From contig CAVXZG010000006.1 in assembly GCA_963766375.1 (NCBI GenBank), positions 124,001-188,000 of the forward strand: a stretch of 64,000 nt of DNA. Direction: 5' to 3'. The stretch's first letter is position 1, and each line of letters starts with the position of its first letter. Shown piece by piece: positions 53,510-64,000 of the stretch. Under the pieces are notes generated by a model. The model had not been told where the DNA came from, did no database searches, and worked only from the letters and a program-made list of their open reading frames with translations. Made by a program: the position numbers and the translations under genes. The stretch comes from AC-32 sp963766375 (GTDB taxonomy: Bacteria > Actinomycetota > Thermoleophilia > Gaiellales > Gaiellaceae).

Positions 53510-54586
53510 CTGATAGTCGGGCCACTTTCGCTCCGGGACTTTCGCTCGTACGCGAAGCTCGACCTCGAGCTGGAGGCCGGGCTCATCCTCGTGACCGGGC
53601 CGAACGGGGCCGGCAAGACGAATCTGCTCGAATCGCTGCACGTTGGCACCCAGGGCTTCTCGCCGCGGACGCGCGTGGACGCCCAGCTGGTGCGCTTCGG
53701 CCGTGATGCGGCACGGATCGCGCTTCGCGGCGAGCGCGCCGGCGTACCGCTCGACCTGCAGGTGACGCTCGAGCTCGGAACTGGGAAGCGCGCAACGCTG
53801 AACGGCGCGAAGCTGCGGGCGGCGGAGCAGCTGCGCAGCGAGGTGGCGACGCTCGTTTTCACACCCGATCGACTCGTCGTCGTCAAGGGCGGCCCAGCGG
53901 CCCGGCGCGCCTACTTCGATCGCGCGCTCGGGCGGCTCGCTCCTGCTCGCGCCGGGCTCTCGGCCGAGTACGGCGCCGCGGTCGGCCAGCGCAACGCAGC
54001 TTTGCGGCGAGTCGCCCAGGGCCTCTCGACGCGAGACGCGCTCGTGCCCTGGAACGAGCAGGTGAGCCGGCTCGGCGGGCAGCTCGTGGCCGGCCGGCAC
54101 GAGACCGTCGCGGCGCTTCAGCCGCGCTTCGCCGAGCGCGCGGGCGAGCTGGGGCTCGGAGGGGCGGAGCTGCGCTACGAAGGAGAGCCGCCCAGCCCTG
54201 AGCAGCTCGAAGCTCGCACCGAGCGCGATCTCGAACGCGGCACGACCGGCCTCGGCCCGCATCTCGACGACGTCGGCGTCCTCTCCGCCGAGCGTGACCT
54301 GCGTGCCTTCGGCTCCCAGGGGGAGCAACGCCTGGCGGTGTTGGCGCTCCTGCTCGGAGAGGCCGAGCTTCTCGAGGAACAGCGCGGAACGAGACCGCTG
54401 CTCCTGCTCGACGACGTGCTCTCGGAGCTCGATCCCGGACGGCGCCGGATTCTCGCCGACCGGCTCCGCGCCGGCGGTCAGGCGTTGGTCACGAGCGCGA
54501 GCCGCAACTCGCTGCCCGGCGAGCCCGCGCAGACGCTCGAGGTGGCGCAGTCGAGCGACGGCACGAGCACCGCGGCGGCCGCGTGA
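53510..54586 (+). CDS. recF: DNA replication and repair protein RecF
   Basis: 358 residues. SMC-like ATPase acting in gap repair: LSLRDFRSYAKLDLELEAG, Walker A TGPNGAGKTNLLES, signature FGSQGEQRLAVLALLLGEAELL and Walker B PLLLLDDVLSELD. The first conserved residues (LxLRDFRxY) lie before any ATG, GTG or TTG, so the start is most likely CTG at 53510-53512, five bases after the dnaN stop. If only standard codons are used, the first is GTG at 53591, which would remove strand 1. It overlaps the next gene by 4 bases. Confidence 0.88.
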   Translation: MIVGPLSLRDFRSYAKLDLELEAGLILVTGPNGAGKTNLLESLHVGTQGFSPRTRVDAQLVRFGRDAARIALRGERAGVPLDLQVTLELGTGKRATLNGAKLRAAEQLRSEVATLVFTPDRLVVVKGGPAARRAYFDRALGRLAPARAGLSAEYGAAVGQRNAALRRVAQGLSTRDALVPWNEQVSRLGGQLVAGRHETVAALQPRFAERAGELGLGGAELRYEGEPPSPEQLEARTERDLERGTTGLGPHLDDVGVLSAERDLRAFGSQGEQRLAVLALLLGEAELLEEQRGTRPLLLLDDVLSELDPGRRRILADRLRAGGQALVTSASRNSLPGEPAQTLEVAQSSDGTSTAAAA

Positions 54587-55047
54587 TGGATCGGATCGGC
54601 GATGCAGTCCGGCGGGAGCTCGGTCGCTTCGGCACCTCGGGCGAGATGGCCGACCTGGTGGGCGCCTGGCCCGAGGCGGTCGGCGAAACGGTGGCCCGCA
54701 ATGCGTGGCCCGCCCGCCTGGCGCAGGACGGCACGCTGCACGTCAACGCCGGTTCGTCCGCCTGGGCCTTCGAGCTCCAGCAGCTCGAAAGCGAGATCGT
54801 GGGGCGGTTGCGGGAGGTTCTCGGGGAGGCTGCGCCGGGCCGGCTCCGGGTCGTTCCGGGACGCCTGCCGGAGCCCCTCGTGCCCTCCGAGGAGCGCCAC
54901 GCCGGGCCTCTTCCCGAGGCTACCCTGGAGCAGGCGCGAGAGGCCCGCGATTGGGCGGCGGAGATCGAGTCGGAAGATCTACGCAAATCGGTAGAAAAAG
55001 CTGCGCGGGCGAGCCTCGCAAGGGCCTCTGACCGCCGCGCGGTCTGA
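54583..55047 (+). CDS. dciA: DciA family (DUF721) helicase-loading protein
   Basis: 154 residues. The domain runs from MDRIGDAVRRELGRFGTSGEM to LRVVPGRLPEPL, with LVGAWPEAVGETVARNAWPARLAQDGTLHVNAGSSAWAFELQQLESEIVGRL as its core. DciA loads the replicative helicase in many bacteria that lack DnaC; actinobacteria keep it between recF and gyrB, as here. GTG at 54583 overlaps the recF stop; ATG 54586 is possible. Confidence 0.85.
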   Translation: MMDRIGDAVRRELGRFGTSGEMADLVGAWPEAVGETVARNAWPARLAQDGTLHVNAGSSAWAFELQQLESEIVGRLREVLGEAAPGRLRVVPGRLPEPLVPSEERHAGPLPEATLEQAREARDWAAEIESEDLRKSVEKAARASLARASDRRAV

Positions 55048-55093
55048 TACACTCAAGTCGGCCCGGAAATGCGTCACTTGCAGGGCTTTTTTC

Positions 55094-57479
<2,386 letters not shown>

Positions 57480-57489
57480 AGGTGCGTAG

Positions 57490-60027
57490 ATGGCGACCGT
57501 AGAACCGCTGGGCCCGGGCCGGATCGAATCGCGCGAGCTCGAGCAGGAGATGCGCTCGAGCTTCCTCGACTACGCGATGAGCGTGATCGTCTCGCGCGCG
57601 CTGCCGGACGTGCGTGACGGCCTCAAGCCCGTGCACCGGCGCGTGCTCTACGCCATGCACGAGGCAGGCCTGCAGCCGACCCGCGCGCGGCTCAAGTGCG
57701 CCCGCGTCGTCGGTGACGTGATGGGCTCCTACCACCCGCACGGCGACCAGTCGATCTACGACACGCTGGTGCGGCTCGCGCAGCCGTTCTCGATGCGCTA
57801 CCCGCTCGTGGACGGCCAGGGCAACTTCGGCAACATCGACGGCTATCCGGCCGCGGCGATGCGCTACACCGAGTGCCGGCTGGCGCGCCTGGCCACCGAG
57901 ATGCTCCGCGACATCGATGCGGACACGGTCGACTTCCAGCCGAACTACGACGAGTCGCGCCGCGAGCCCTCGGTGCTGCCCTCGCGCCTGCCGAACCTGC
58001 TGCTGAACGGCTCGGCCGGGATCGCGGTCGGCATGGCGACGAACATCCCGCCGCACAATCTCGGCGAGGTGGTCGACGCGCTCGTGGCGCTGATCGACGA
58101 GCCGACGATCGACGTCGACCGGCTGACGAAGCACATCAAGGGCCCGGATTTCCCCTCCGGCGGGATCATCCTCGGCCGCGAGGGCATCCGCGAGGCGTAC
58201 CGCTCGGGCCGGGGCAGGATCGTCCAGCGCGCGCGCACCCACATCGAGGAGCTGCGCGGCGGCCGCACCGCGATCATCGTCAGCGAGCTCCCGTACGGCG
58301 TTCGCAAGGGCGGCGACGAGGGCGTGATCAAGAAGATCGCCGACCTCGTCAACGACAAGGTGATTCCGGAGGTCCACGACGTCAAGGACCTCTCGGACAA
58401 GTCCGGCATGCGGATCCAGATCGAGCTGAAGCGCGACGCGATCCCGCAGGTCGTCCAGAACAAGCTCTTCAAGCACACCTCGCTGCAGACGACCTTCGGC
58501 TACAACGCGGTCGCGCTGGTGGACGGCGTGCCGCGGACGCTGCCGCTGCGCGACATGCTCCAGCACTACCTCGACTTCCAGCGCGAGGTCATCACCCGCC
58601 GCTCGAAGTTCGAGCTGCGCAAGGCCGAAGCCCGCGCGCACGTGCTCCAGGGCTACCTGATCGCGCTCGACAACCTCGACGCGGTCATCGCGCTGATCCG
58701 CGCTTCGGCCGATCCGGACGCTGCGCGCGTTGGCTTGATGGAGACGTTCGAGCTCTCGGAGATCCAGGCGCAGGCGATCCTCGACCTCCGTCTCCAGCGG
58801 CTCACCGGGCTCGAGCGCAAGCGGATCGAGGACGAGTTCGCCGACCTGCAGGAGCGGATCGGCGAGCTGCGCGGGATCCTCGGCGACGAGTCGCGCATCG
58901 ACGGCTTGATTCGCGAGGAGATCCTCGAGCTCAAGCAGGTCTACGGCAAGAACGACGAGCGCCGCAGCGAGATCGTGGCCGCAGAGGGCGAGCTCGACCT
59001 CGAGGACCTGATCGCCGAGGAGGACATGGTGATCGCGATCACGCGCTCCGGCTACGTGAAGCGGCTACCGGTCACGACCTACCGCGAACAGCGCCGCGGC
59101 GGGATCGGCGTGATGGGGATGGACTTGAAGGACGAGGACTACATCGAGCATCTCTTCGTCGCCTCGACGCACGACTACCTGCTCTTCTTCACCTCGGTCG
59201 GCAAGATCTATCGGCTGAAGGTGCACGAGCTGCCGTTCGGCACGCGCCAGTCGAAGGGCCGCGCGATCGTGAACCTGCTGCCGTTTGCTCAGGGTGAGCA
59301 GGTGAAGGCGGTGATCGCGACGCGTGACTTCAAGGAGGCCGAATATCTGGTGCTCGCGACCCGTAAGGGGCTCGTCAAGAAGACTCGCTTCGAGGAGTAC
59401 AACACGACGCTCAAGGCCGACGGGATCATCGCGATCAAGCTTCGCGACGACGACGCGCTCGTGGACGTTCTGCACTCGACGGGGGAGGAGGACATCATCC
59501 TCGTCTCGCGCAAGGGCCAGGCGATCCGCTTCCACGAGAATCAGGTGCGCTCGATGGGCCGCGCCACCTCCGGCGTCAAGGGCATGGGTCTGCGCAAGGA
59601 CGACGAGGTGATTTCCGCGGGGATCGCCGACGACGAGCTCGACATGCTCGTCGTGACCGACCAGGGCTACGGCAAGCGCACGCGGATCAAGGATTACCCG
59701 GTGAAGGGCCGCGGCGGCCTCGGCGTGAAGACCGTCCAGCTGACGAAGGCACGCGGTCAGCTAGCCGGCGCGATGCCCGTCAGCGAGGGCTTCCAGGTGA
59801 TGCTGATCTCCAACGGCGGGACGGTCATCCGGATGCCGGTCGACGAGATCAAGCGACTCGGCCGCTCCACCCAGGGCGTGATCGTGATGCGGCTGCGCGG
59901 CGACGAGCAGGTCTCGAGCATCGCGCTCGTCGCCGAGTCGGAGGAGCCCATCGAGAATGGCGAGCCGGTTCCCGAGCCTGCTGGTGGGGGCGCCGAGGAC
60001 GCAACTGGAGAAAACGGCAACTTGTAG
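57490..60027 (+). CDS. gyrA: DNA gyrase subunit A
   Basis: 845 residues, intact. Winged-helix and tower domains with active-site Tyr126 (AAMRYTECRL), coiled coil, and the C-terminal beta-pinwheel with the GyrA box QRRGGIG that marks gyrase rather than topoisomerase IV. In the quinolone region HPHGDQSIYDTLVRLAQ the residue equivalent to E. coli Ser83 is Gln87, while the Asp equivalent to Asp87 is kept (Asp91). ATG 57490 is 10 bases after the gyrB stop. Confidence 0.96.
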   Translation: MATVEPLGPGRIESRELEQEMRSSFLDYAMSVIVSRALPDVRDGLKPVHRRVLYAMHEAGLQPTRARLKCARVVGDVMGSYHPHGDQSIYDTLVRLAQPFSMRYPLVDGQGNFGNIDGYPAAAMRYTECRLARLATEMLRDIDADTVDFQPNYDESRREPSVLPSRLPNLLLNGSAGIAVGMATNIPPHNLGEVVDALVALIDEPTIDVDRLTKHIKGPDFPSGGIILGREGIREAYRSGRGRIVQRARTHIEELRGGRTAIIVSELPYGVRKGGDEGVIKKIADLVNDKVIPEVHDVKDLSDKSGMRIQIELKRDAIPQVVQNKLFKHTSLQTTFGYNAVALVDGVPRTLPLRDMLQHYLDFQREVITRRSKFELRKAEARAHVLQGYLIALDNLDAVIALIRASADPDAARVGLMETFELSEIQAQAILDLRLQRLTGLERKRIEDEFADLQERIGELRGILGDESRIDGLIREEILELKQVYGKNDERRSEIVAAEGELDLEDLIAEEDMVIAITRSGYVKRLPVTTYREQRRGGIGVMGMDLKDEDYIEHLFVASTHDYLLFFTSVGKIYRLKVHELPFGTRQSKGRAIVNLLPFAQGEQVKAVIATRDFKEAEYLVLATRKGLVKKTRFEEYNTTLKADGIIAIKLRDDDALVDVLHSTGEEDIILVSRKGQAIRFHENQVRSMGRATSGVKGMGLRKDDEVISAGIADDELDMLVVTDQGYGKRTRIKDYPVKGRGGLGVKTVQLTKARGQLAGAMPVSEGFQVMLISNGGTVIRMPVDEIKRLGRSTQGVIVMRLRGDEQVSSIALVAESEEPIENGEPVPEPAGGGAEDATGENGNL

Positions 60028-60082
60028 TAGTTTCGCGGCCGTCCCTTCCCAAACTCGACGCAGGTAGCTATAACTTTCAAGG

Positions 60083-60112
60083 GACAAGTCCCTCAGCCGG
60101 AGGCCGCGCATC
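60083..60112 (+). promoter_or_regulatory. Leader of the MerR-like gene with strong ribosome-binding site
   Basis: A short hairpin GGGAC-AA-GTCCC precedes this stretch, and GGAGG lies about 9 bases before the ATG at 60113. A -10-like TATAAC occurs near 60070. The gap after gyrA is 85 bases. Confidence 0.4.
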
Positions 60113-60592
60113 ATGGCGTACGACAAGGCAGCAGATTTCCTCGAGCCGATCGACATCGCGGAGCACCTGGACAAGGTCGAGCTCTACCTCGGCCAGGTTT
60201 GCCAGATTGCTGGCATCTCGAAGATGCAGCTCGATTACTGGACGAACAAAGCGCAGATCCCCACCAAGGGCAAGAAGCAGCGGATCTACGACATCCAGGC
60301 TCTGGAGACCGTGATGCTGATCAAGCAGGCCAAGGACAAGGGGCTGAACCTCGGTGCGGCGATCGAGGCCGCGCGGCGCTTCCGCGAGACCAAGCACGTA
60401 GCGTACACCCGTCTAGTCGCGAAGCGCCCGAGCCGCCTCTTCCGGGCGCAGCGTGTTCACGTAGTACCCCGCGCCGAGCTCGACCGAGGCGAAGACGGTC
60501 AGGCGCGGCAGCACCTCCAGGTGCCAGTGGCCGCCCTCGTGCAGCCAGAGGTTCGCCGGGCGCGGCCCCGCCAGGGCATGGAGCCGGCGTAG
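60113..60592 (+). CDS. MerR-like winged-helix regulator, C-terminus uncertain
   Basis: The first 95 residues form a MerR-type HTH: YLGQVCQIAGISKMQLDYWTNKAQIPTKGKKQRIYDIQALETVMLIKQAKDKGLNLGAAIEAARRF. Helix spacing (wing with RIYD, then KDKGLNL) fits MerR/SoxR-type DNA binding. After RETKHVAYTRL the frame enters sequence antisense to galT for about 180 bases; that part (Arg/Ala/Pro-rich) is probably not native and the true end may be near 60400-60415. Role unknown; it follows gyrA. Confidence 0.65.
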   Translation: MAYDKAADFLEPIDIAEHLDKVELYLGQVCQIAGISKMQLDYWTNKAQIPTKGKKQRIYDIQALETVMLIKQAKDKGLNLGAAIEAARRFRETKHVAYTRLVAKRPSRLFRAQRVHVVPRAELDRGEDGQARQHLQVPVAALVQPEVRRARPRQGMEPA

Positions 60593-61292
60593 CGCCTCGG
60601 CCGCGAGCGCTGAGCCCACCGCCTAGGAGACCGCTCTGGAAGCCGCTGGTCTCGTGCTCGAGCGGGGCGATCAGGCACTCGTACGGCGCACGGCTTGCGT
60701 ACGGGCAGATCAGCGCGAGCCCGTCGCGCTCGAGCACCACGCGGCTGCCGTCTGCTCGCTCGTCGGCCAGGTAGTCGCAGAGGCGGCATCCGTCGCCGTG
60801 CTGCTCGGCTGCCGGGACCGGAGGCTGCTCCCGTAGCCAGACGAGCTGCGAATGCGAATGCATGAGCGAGGCACCACCGGCCCTGCCCTCGTTCACGAAG
60901 GCGAAGACGTGCTCGAAGCCCGCTTCGCGCGCGGCGAGCGAGCGTAGGCGCCAGGCCTCGGCGACGAGCTCCAGCTGGCCGTCGTCGAGCTCCACGATCG
61001 AGCGGGCGTGGAACGGCGCGTGCACGATCACCTCCTGGCGCTCGAACGCCGGAAACTTGTTCGGCACTACGCGCACCGACCAGCCGGGGCTGTTGGGCTC
61101 GCGGCCCTCCGCCGGCAACGCGAGCGTCTCGGGAGGCGTGCGGTCCTCTCGTCCCTCGCAGAACGGGCATGAGTCCAGCTCCTCGTCGGTGACGGGGTCG
61201 AACGACGGCGCCGACGCACCTGGGCGCGTTGACCGGCCGGGAGCCAGGACCACCACCCGCCCCGTCAGCGGGTCGACCCGCCGCTCGCTCAG
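60413..61292 (-). CDS. galT: Galactose-1-phosphate uridylyltransferase-like (frameshifted)
   Basis: About 293 residues. HIT-superfamily nucleotidyltransferase: RRVDPLTGRVVVLAPGR, zinc motifs CPFC and CRLC, PNKFPAFE, the active site MHSHSQLVW (HxHxQ) and C-terminal HEGGHWHLEVLPRLT. It would exchange UMP between UDP-glucose and a sugar phosphate. One extra base near 60620 separates GFQSGLL from SALAAEALRRLHAL. No ATG, GTG or TTG precedes the conserved RVDPLTGR; CTG at 61290-61292 overlaps the slipin stop as CTGA and is the best start. GTG 61256 would remove conserved residues. Confidence 0.8.
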
Positions 61293-62053
61293 TTGCCCTT
61301 GAGCCGCTCGAGGAACGGCGTCAGCAGGTCGATCGGCGCCGGGAAGACGATCGTCGTGGACTGCGAGGCGCCGAGCTCGATCAGGGTCTGGAGGTAGCGC
61401 AGCTGGAGGGCGATCGGATGGTCCTCGATCACGAGCGCCGCGTCCTTCAGCCGTTCGGAGGCCTGGAACTCGCCCTCGGCGGCGATCACCTTCGCGCGCC
61501 GTTCACGCTCGGCCTCGGCCTGGCGGGCCATCGCTCGTTGCATCCCGGACGGGATCTCGACGTCCTTGACCTCGACGATCGAGACCTTGATCCCCCAGGG
61601 CGAGGTGGACTCGTCGATGATCGACTGCAGGATCGCGTTGATCTTGTCGCGCTCGGAGAGGAGCTCGTCGAGCAGATGCTGGCCGAGCACCGAGCGCAAG
61701 GTCGTCTGCGCGATCTGCGAGGTCGCGACCATGAAGTTCTCGATCTGCACGATCGCGTTCTTCGGCTCGACGATCCGGAAGTAGGCCACCGCGTTCACAC
61801 GCACCGGGACGTTGTCCTTGGTGATGACCTCCTGCGGCGGGATGTTCAGCGTGATCGTGCGCAGGTCGACCTTGACCATCCTGTCGACGACCGGGATCAG
61901 GATGAACAGGCCGGGCCCTTTGGGCTCCGGAAGGAGACGGCCAAGGCGGAAGATGATCCCGCGCTCGTACTCGCGCGCGACCTTGATCGCCGAAACGAGG
62001 AACAGGAAGACGAGGAAGAGGACGGCGACGACGGCGATCAGCGCGGCGGTCAC
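61289..62053 (-). CDS. Slipin/stomatin-like SPFH protein
   Basis: 254 residues. One N-terminal membrane helix (4-24), then the SPFH/band 7 domain (YERGIIFRLGRLLPEPKGPGLFILIPVVDRMVKVDLRTITLNIPPQEVITKDNVPVRVNAVAYFRI) and an Ala/Glu-rich coiled coil. Bacterial slipins form membrane microdomain scaffolds and are nearly always next to an NfeD protease, as here (9 bases apart). Confidence 0.93.
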   Translation of the reverse strand: MTAALIAVVAVLFLVFLFLVSAIKVAREYERGIIFRLGRLLPEPKGPGLFILIPVVDRMVKVDLRTITLNIPPQEVITKDNVPVRVNAVAYFRIVEPKNAIVQIENFMVATSQIAQTTLRSVLGQHLLDELLSERDKINAILQSIIDESTSPWGIKVSIVEVKDVEIPSGMQRAMARQAEAERERRAKVIAAEGEFQASERLKDAALVIEDHPIALQLRYLQTLIELGASQSTTIVFPAPIDLLTPFLERLKGN

Positions 62054-62062
62054 GGACGGATC

Positions 62063-63364
62063 CTACTCTGCGGGAAGGGGCTCGACTTCCAGGACGAGCT
62101 CAGGGCCGATGCTCGCGACTCGGACGCGTTGGCCCGGCCGCAGCGTGCCGCCCGACCTCGGCCGAGCCCGCCAGAGCTCGCCGTGCACGAACACCATGTC
62201 GTCGCGGCGGGCCTCGCCGACCTCGCCGACCATCGTCTCGGGCCCGGCGGCCAGGGGGCTCCTGCGCACCTGCACCGCCTTCGTCAGCGCGAAGACCCAG
62301 ACGCTTCCGAGCAGCACTGCGAAGACGACCAAGAGAGGCGCGTTGACTTGGTCGTAAGGCGCGGGCGCGTTGTGGAAGAGCATCAGCGAGCCGACGACGA
62401 GGCTGATCAGGCCCGAGACCGTGAGCGTGCCGTGGCTGACCACGTGCGCGTCCGCCACCAGGAGCGCGGCGCCGAGGAGCAGTAGCGCCAGGCCGGTCCA
62501 GCTGATCGGTAGCACGGCGAAGCCGAAGAGCGCAGTCAGGAGCGCGACCGCACCGAGCGCGCCGGGCAGCACCACTCCCGGATGGAAGATCTCGAAGCCG
62601 ATCCCGGCGATCCCGGCGAGAAACAGGAGCGGGATCAGGTTCGGATCGATCAGCGCGTTCAGGAGGCGAGTGAAGAAGCCCGGGTGCGCCTCGACGATCT
62701 GCGCGCCCGCGGTGTGGAGGACGAAGCCCTTGCCGACGGTCTTGCGGCCGTCGATCTTCGTCAGGAGCGCCGGCAGATTCGGTGCGATGTCGTCGACCAC
62801 GTTCCTGCGCAGCGCCTCGTCGGCGGAGAGGTTGCTCCCCTTGCGCACCGCCAGATCGGCCCATAGCTGGTTGCGGCCGTGGAACTTGGCGAGTCCGCGC
62901 AGCGAGGCCGCAGCGTCGTTCAGCACCTTGCGCCGGAGGTCGCTGCCGAGATTTGCCCCGTTGCCGTTGATCGGCGTCGAGGAGCCGATGTTCGTCGTCG
63001 GCGCCATCGCGAGCTCGTCGGCCGCCATTCCGATCCAGACCCCGGCCGAGGCCGCTCGGGCACCCGGCGGCGAGACGTAGACGATCACAGGGATCTTCGA
63101 ACCGAGCTCGTTCTTGACGATGGTTCGCATCGACTCGGAGAGCCCGCCCGGGGTGTCGAGGATGATCACGGCGGCGGTGTAGCCGTCCTTCTGCGCGCGA
63201 TCGAGCTGGTGATCGAGGTAGCTCGACGTGACCGGGTTGACCTCGAGCTCGAAGTGGATCGCCAGCACGCGGGGCTTGCTCGAGGAGGCGCCAAGCGCAA
63301 TCGCCGGAACGGCGAGGGCCACGGCCAGCGAGCCGAAAAGTACCCGCAGAAACGGCCCTTTCAC
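62063..63364 (-). CDS. NfeD-type membrane serine protease
   Basis: 433 residues. Signal peptide, a ClpP-class (S49-like) protease domain with AVIILDTPGGL, the nucleophile Ser in PPGARAASAGVWIGMAAD and a Lys in LRRKVLNDAAAS; then five membrane helices (about 235-365) and a C-terminal OB-fold NfeD domain (VGEVGEARRDDMVFVHGELWRARP). Known NfeD relatives cleave the C-terminus of stomatin partners. ATG at 63364. It heads the nfeD-slipin-galT unit. Confidence 0.92.
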   Translation of the reverse strand: MKGPFLRVLFGSLAVALAVPAIALGASSSKPRVLAIHFELEVNPVTSSYLDHQLDRAQKDGYTAAVIILDTPGGLSESMRTIVKNELGSKIPVIVYVSPPGARAASAGVWIGMAADELAMAPTTNIGSSTPINGNGANLGSDLRRKVLNDAAASLRGLAKFHGRNQLWADLAVRKGSNLSADEALRRNVVDDIAPNLPALLTKIDGRKTVGKGFVLHTAGAQIVEAHPGFFTRLLNALIDPNLIPLLFLAGIAGIGFEIFHPGVVLPGALGAVALLTALFGFAVLPISWTGLALLLLGAALLVADAHVVSHGTLTVSGLISLVVGSLMLFHNAPAPYDQVNAPLLVVFAVLLGSVWVFALTKAVQVRRSPLAAGPETMVGEVGEARRDDMVFVHGELWRARPRSGGTLRPGQRVRVASIGPELVLEVEPLPAE

Positions 63365-63499
63365 AGCCGTAAAGATTCTATCAGCGACCCCGAGTTTCCC
63401 TTGCGGCCCAGGAGGGCGTGTGCCACCCTCGAAAGCGGGTCAGGCTTATGGCGGTTTCTTTCTTGAGTCCAATCGCGTCGACCGGTCAGTTCCGACGCA
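63365..63499. other. Intergenic region upstream of amidase
   Basis: Divergent gap between nfeD and the amidase gene. It should hold promoters for both; nothing matches a consensus strongly. No gene or riboswitch is recognised. Confidence 0.4.
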
Positions 63500-63550
63500 C
63501 ACGCGAGCAAAGCTCGCGCGTGCTGAGGTCGGCATCGCAAGCGACGCCTT
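63500..63550 (+). repeat. Two-hairpin dispersed repeat, copy C
   Basis: Hairpin 1 has arms CGCGAGC/GCTCGCG around AAA (63502-63518); the linker CTGAGGTC matches copy A; hairpin 2 is GGCATCGCAAGCGACGCC (63531-63548). It ends two bases before the GTG start of the amidase, so it would form the 5' leader of that mRNA. Confidence 0.6.
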
Positions 63551-63551
63551 G

Positions 63552-64000
63552 GTGAAACCGCTCTTTCTCGCAGCAGTCCTCGCCGCTGTTCTGCCGGGCT
63601 CCGCCTTCGGAGCCGGCCTTACGGCACGAGACCTCACGCCGCAGGCGACGCGCGGCGCGGTCCCGACCAAGGTGTTCGAGCTCGTTGGTGCGCACTGGCG
63701 TGGCCCGGGACTCGTCAAATACCGGACGCGGAATCTGGCGGGCCGGTGGAGCGCATGGCGGATCTTCTCGCCGGAGGACGCGCTTCCCGACAATGGGCGC
63801 GAGCGCCGGGCTACACGTGGCTGGCGCATCGCGAGCCCGTTCTGGACGGGGCCGTCGAACGCGATCCAGTACAGGACCGTAGGCCGCGTCAGCCGGTTGC
63901 GGGCCTACTTCGTACGCAGCCCGAGGGAGCGGTTGCCGCTGAAGCGGGTCCACCTCGCCGGCGCGCCGACGGTGATCGATCGCGCGGGCTGGCACGCGGA
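63552..64000 (+). CDS. PGRP-type N-acetylmuramoyl-L-alanine amidase (partial)
   Basis: 149 codons are visible and the frame is open to the window edge. A signal peptide (KPLFLAAVLAAVLPGSAFGAG) is followed by a beta-rich domain (FELVGAHWRGPGLVKYRTRN..GRWSAWR, typical of the region before amidases in actinobacteria) and then APTVIDRAGWHAD, which matches the opening of the PGRP/amidase_2 domain (PxIxxRxxWGAD). The catalytic domain lies outside the window. GTG at 63552 is just after a repeat element. Confidence 0.7.
   Translation, partial: MKPLFLAAVLAAVLPGSAFGAGLTARDLTPQATRGAVPTKVFELVGAHWRGPGLVKYRTRNLAGRWSAWRIFSPEDALPDNGRERRATRGWRIASPFWTGPSNAIQYRTVGRVSRLRAYFVRSPRERLPLKRVHLAGAPTVIDRAGWHA

Noticed and set aside
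63365..63499. c-di-AMP (ydaO-type) riboswitch before the amidase gene
   Set aside because: Such switches precede wall hydrolases in actinobacteria, but the conserved core motifs could not be found in this gap.

Overview
The window is GC-rich, densely coding DNA with frequent GTG starts and many 1-20 nt gene overlaps. It carries a complete bacterial replication-origin neighbourhood (rpmH-dnaA-dnaN-recF-dciA-gyrB-gyrA on one side, rnpA-yidD-yidC-jag-rsmG-parA-parB on the other). Near-matches to the actinobacterial DnaA box (TTGTCCACA), a class E sortase, a DUF2079/GT87/GT76 envelope glycosylation set and System I cytochrome c maturation genes point to a deep-branching actinobacterium, most likely class Thermoleophilia (Gaiellales/Solirubrobacterales). 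The taxonomic call is inference.

Layout. 1-8 kb: methylmalonyl-CoA epimerase, a short FtsH-like protease, a nicotinamidase-like hydrolase facing nicotinate phosphoribosyltransferase (NAD salvage), a DUF1385 protein, then tryptophan 2,3-dioxygenase, a methyltransferase and an M20 hydrolase as overlapping genes. 8-14 kb: rarA, a phosphoesterase, an alpha/beta hydrolase, arginase, a single-domain response regulator, tRNA-Phe, a methyltransferase and a SAM hydrolase. 14-21.5 kb: hemD, hemC, a CcmD-like protein, ccmC, ccmF, ccmB, ccmA, ubiA, moaB and moaC, that is heme, cytochrome c, prenylquinone and molybdopterin genes. 21.5-28 kb: otsA and a TreT-like glycosyltransferase, an RsbW-like kinase, a membrane-anchored HtrA-like protease and a two-component pair. 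28-45 kb: cell-envelope genes (M28-like membrane protein, sortase, GT2, GT4, DUF2079, GT87, class A PBP, MscS, GT76-like, CPBP protease, L,D-transpeptidase), with moeA, a BtuF-like lipoprotein and chorismate mutase among them. 45-60 kb: tRNA-Ile and the origin region. 60-64 kb: a MerR-like regulator, galT, slipin, NfeD and the start of a PGRP-type amidase.

Two genome-wide features stand out. (1) At least 17 otherwise well-conserved genes are broken by indels: 18 of 19 apparent indels read as one extra base, and gyrB also has an in-frame amber codon. Because dnaN, gyrB and yidC are among them, sequencing or assembly error (insertion-biased) is the most likely cause. These genes are annotated over their full inferred span. 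(2) A dispersed two-hairpin repeat occurs at four places. One copy encodes the C-terminus of the DUF1385 protein and one fills most of the gap between a SAM hydrolase and hemD. Three genes (M20 hydrolase, galT, recF) appear to start with CTG, two of them in CTGA stop-start overlaps.

No prophage, insertion sequence or CRISPR array was seen.
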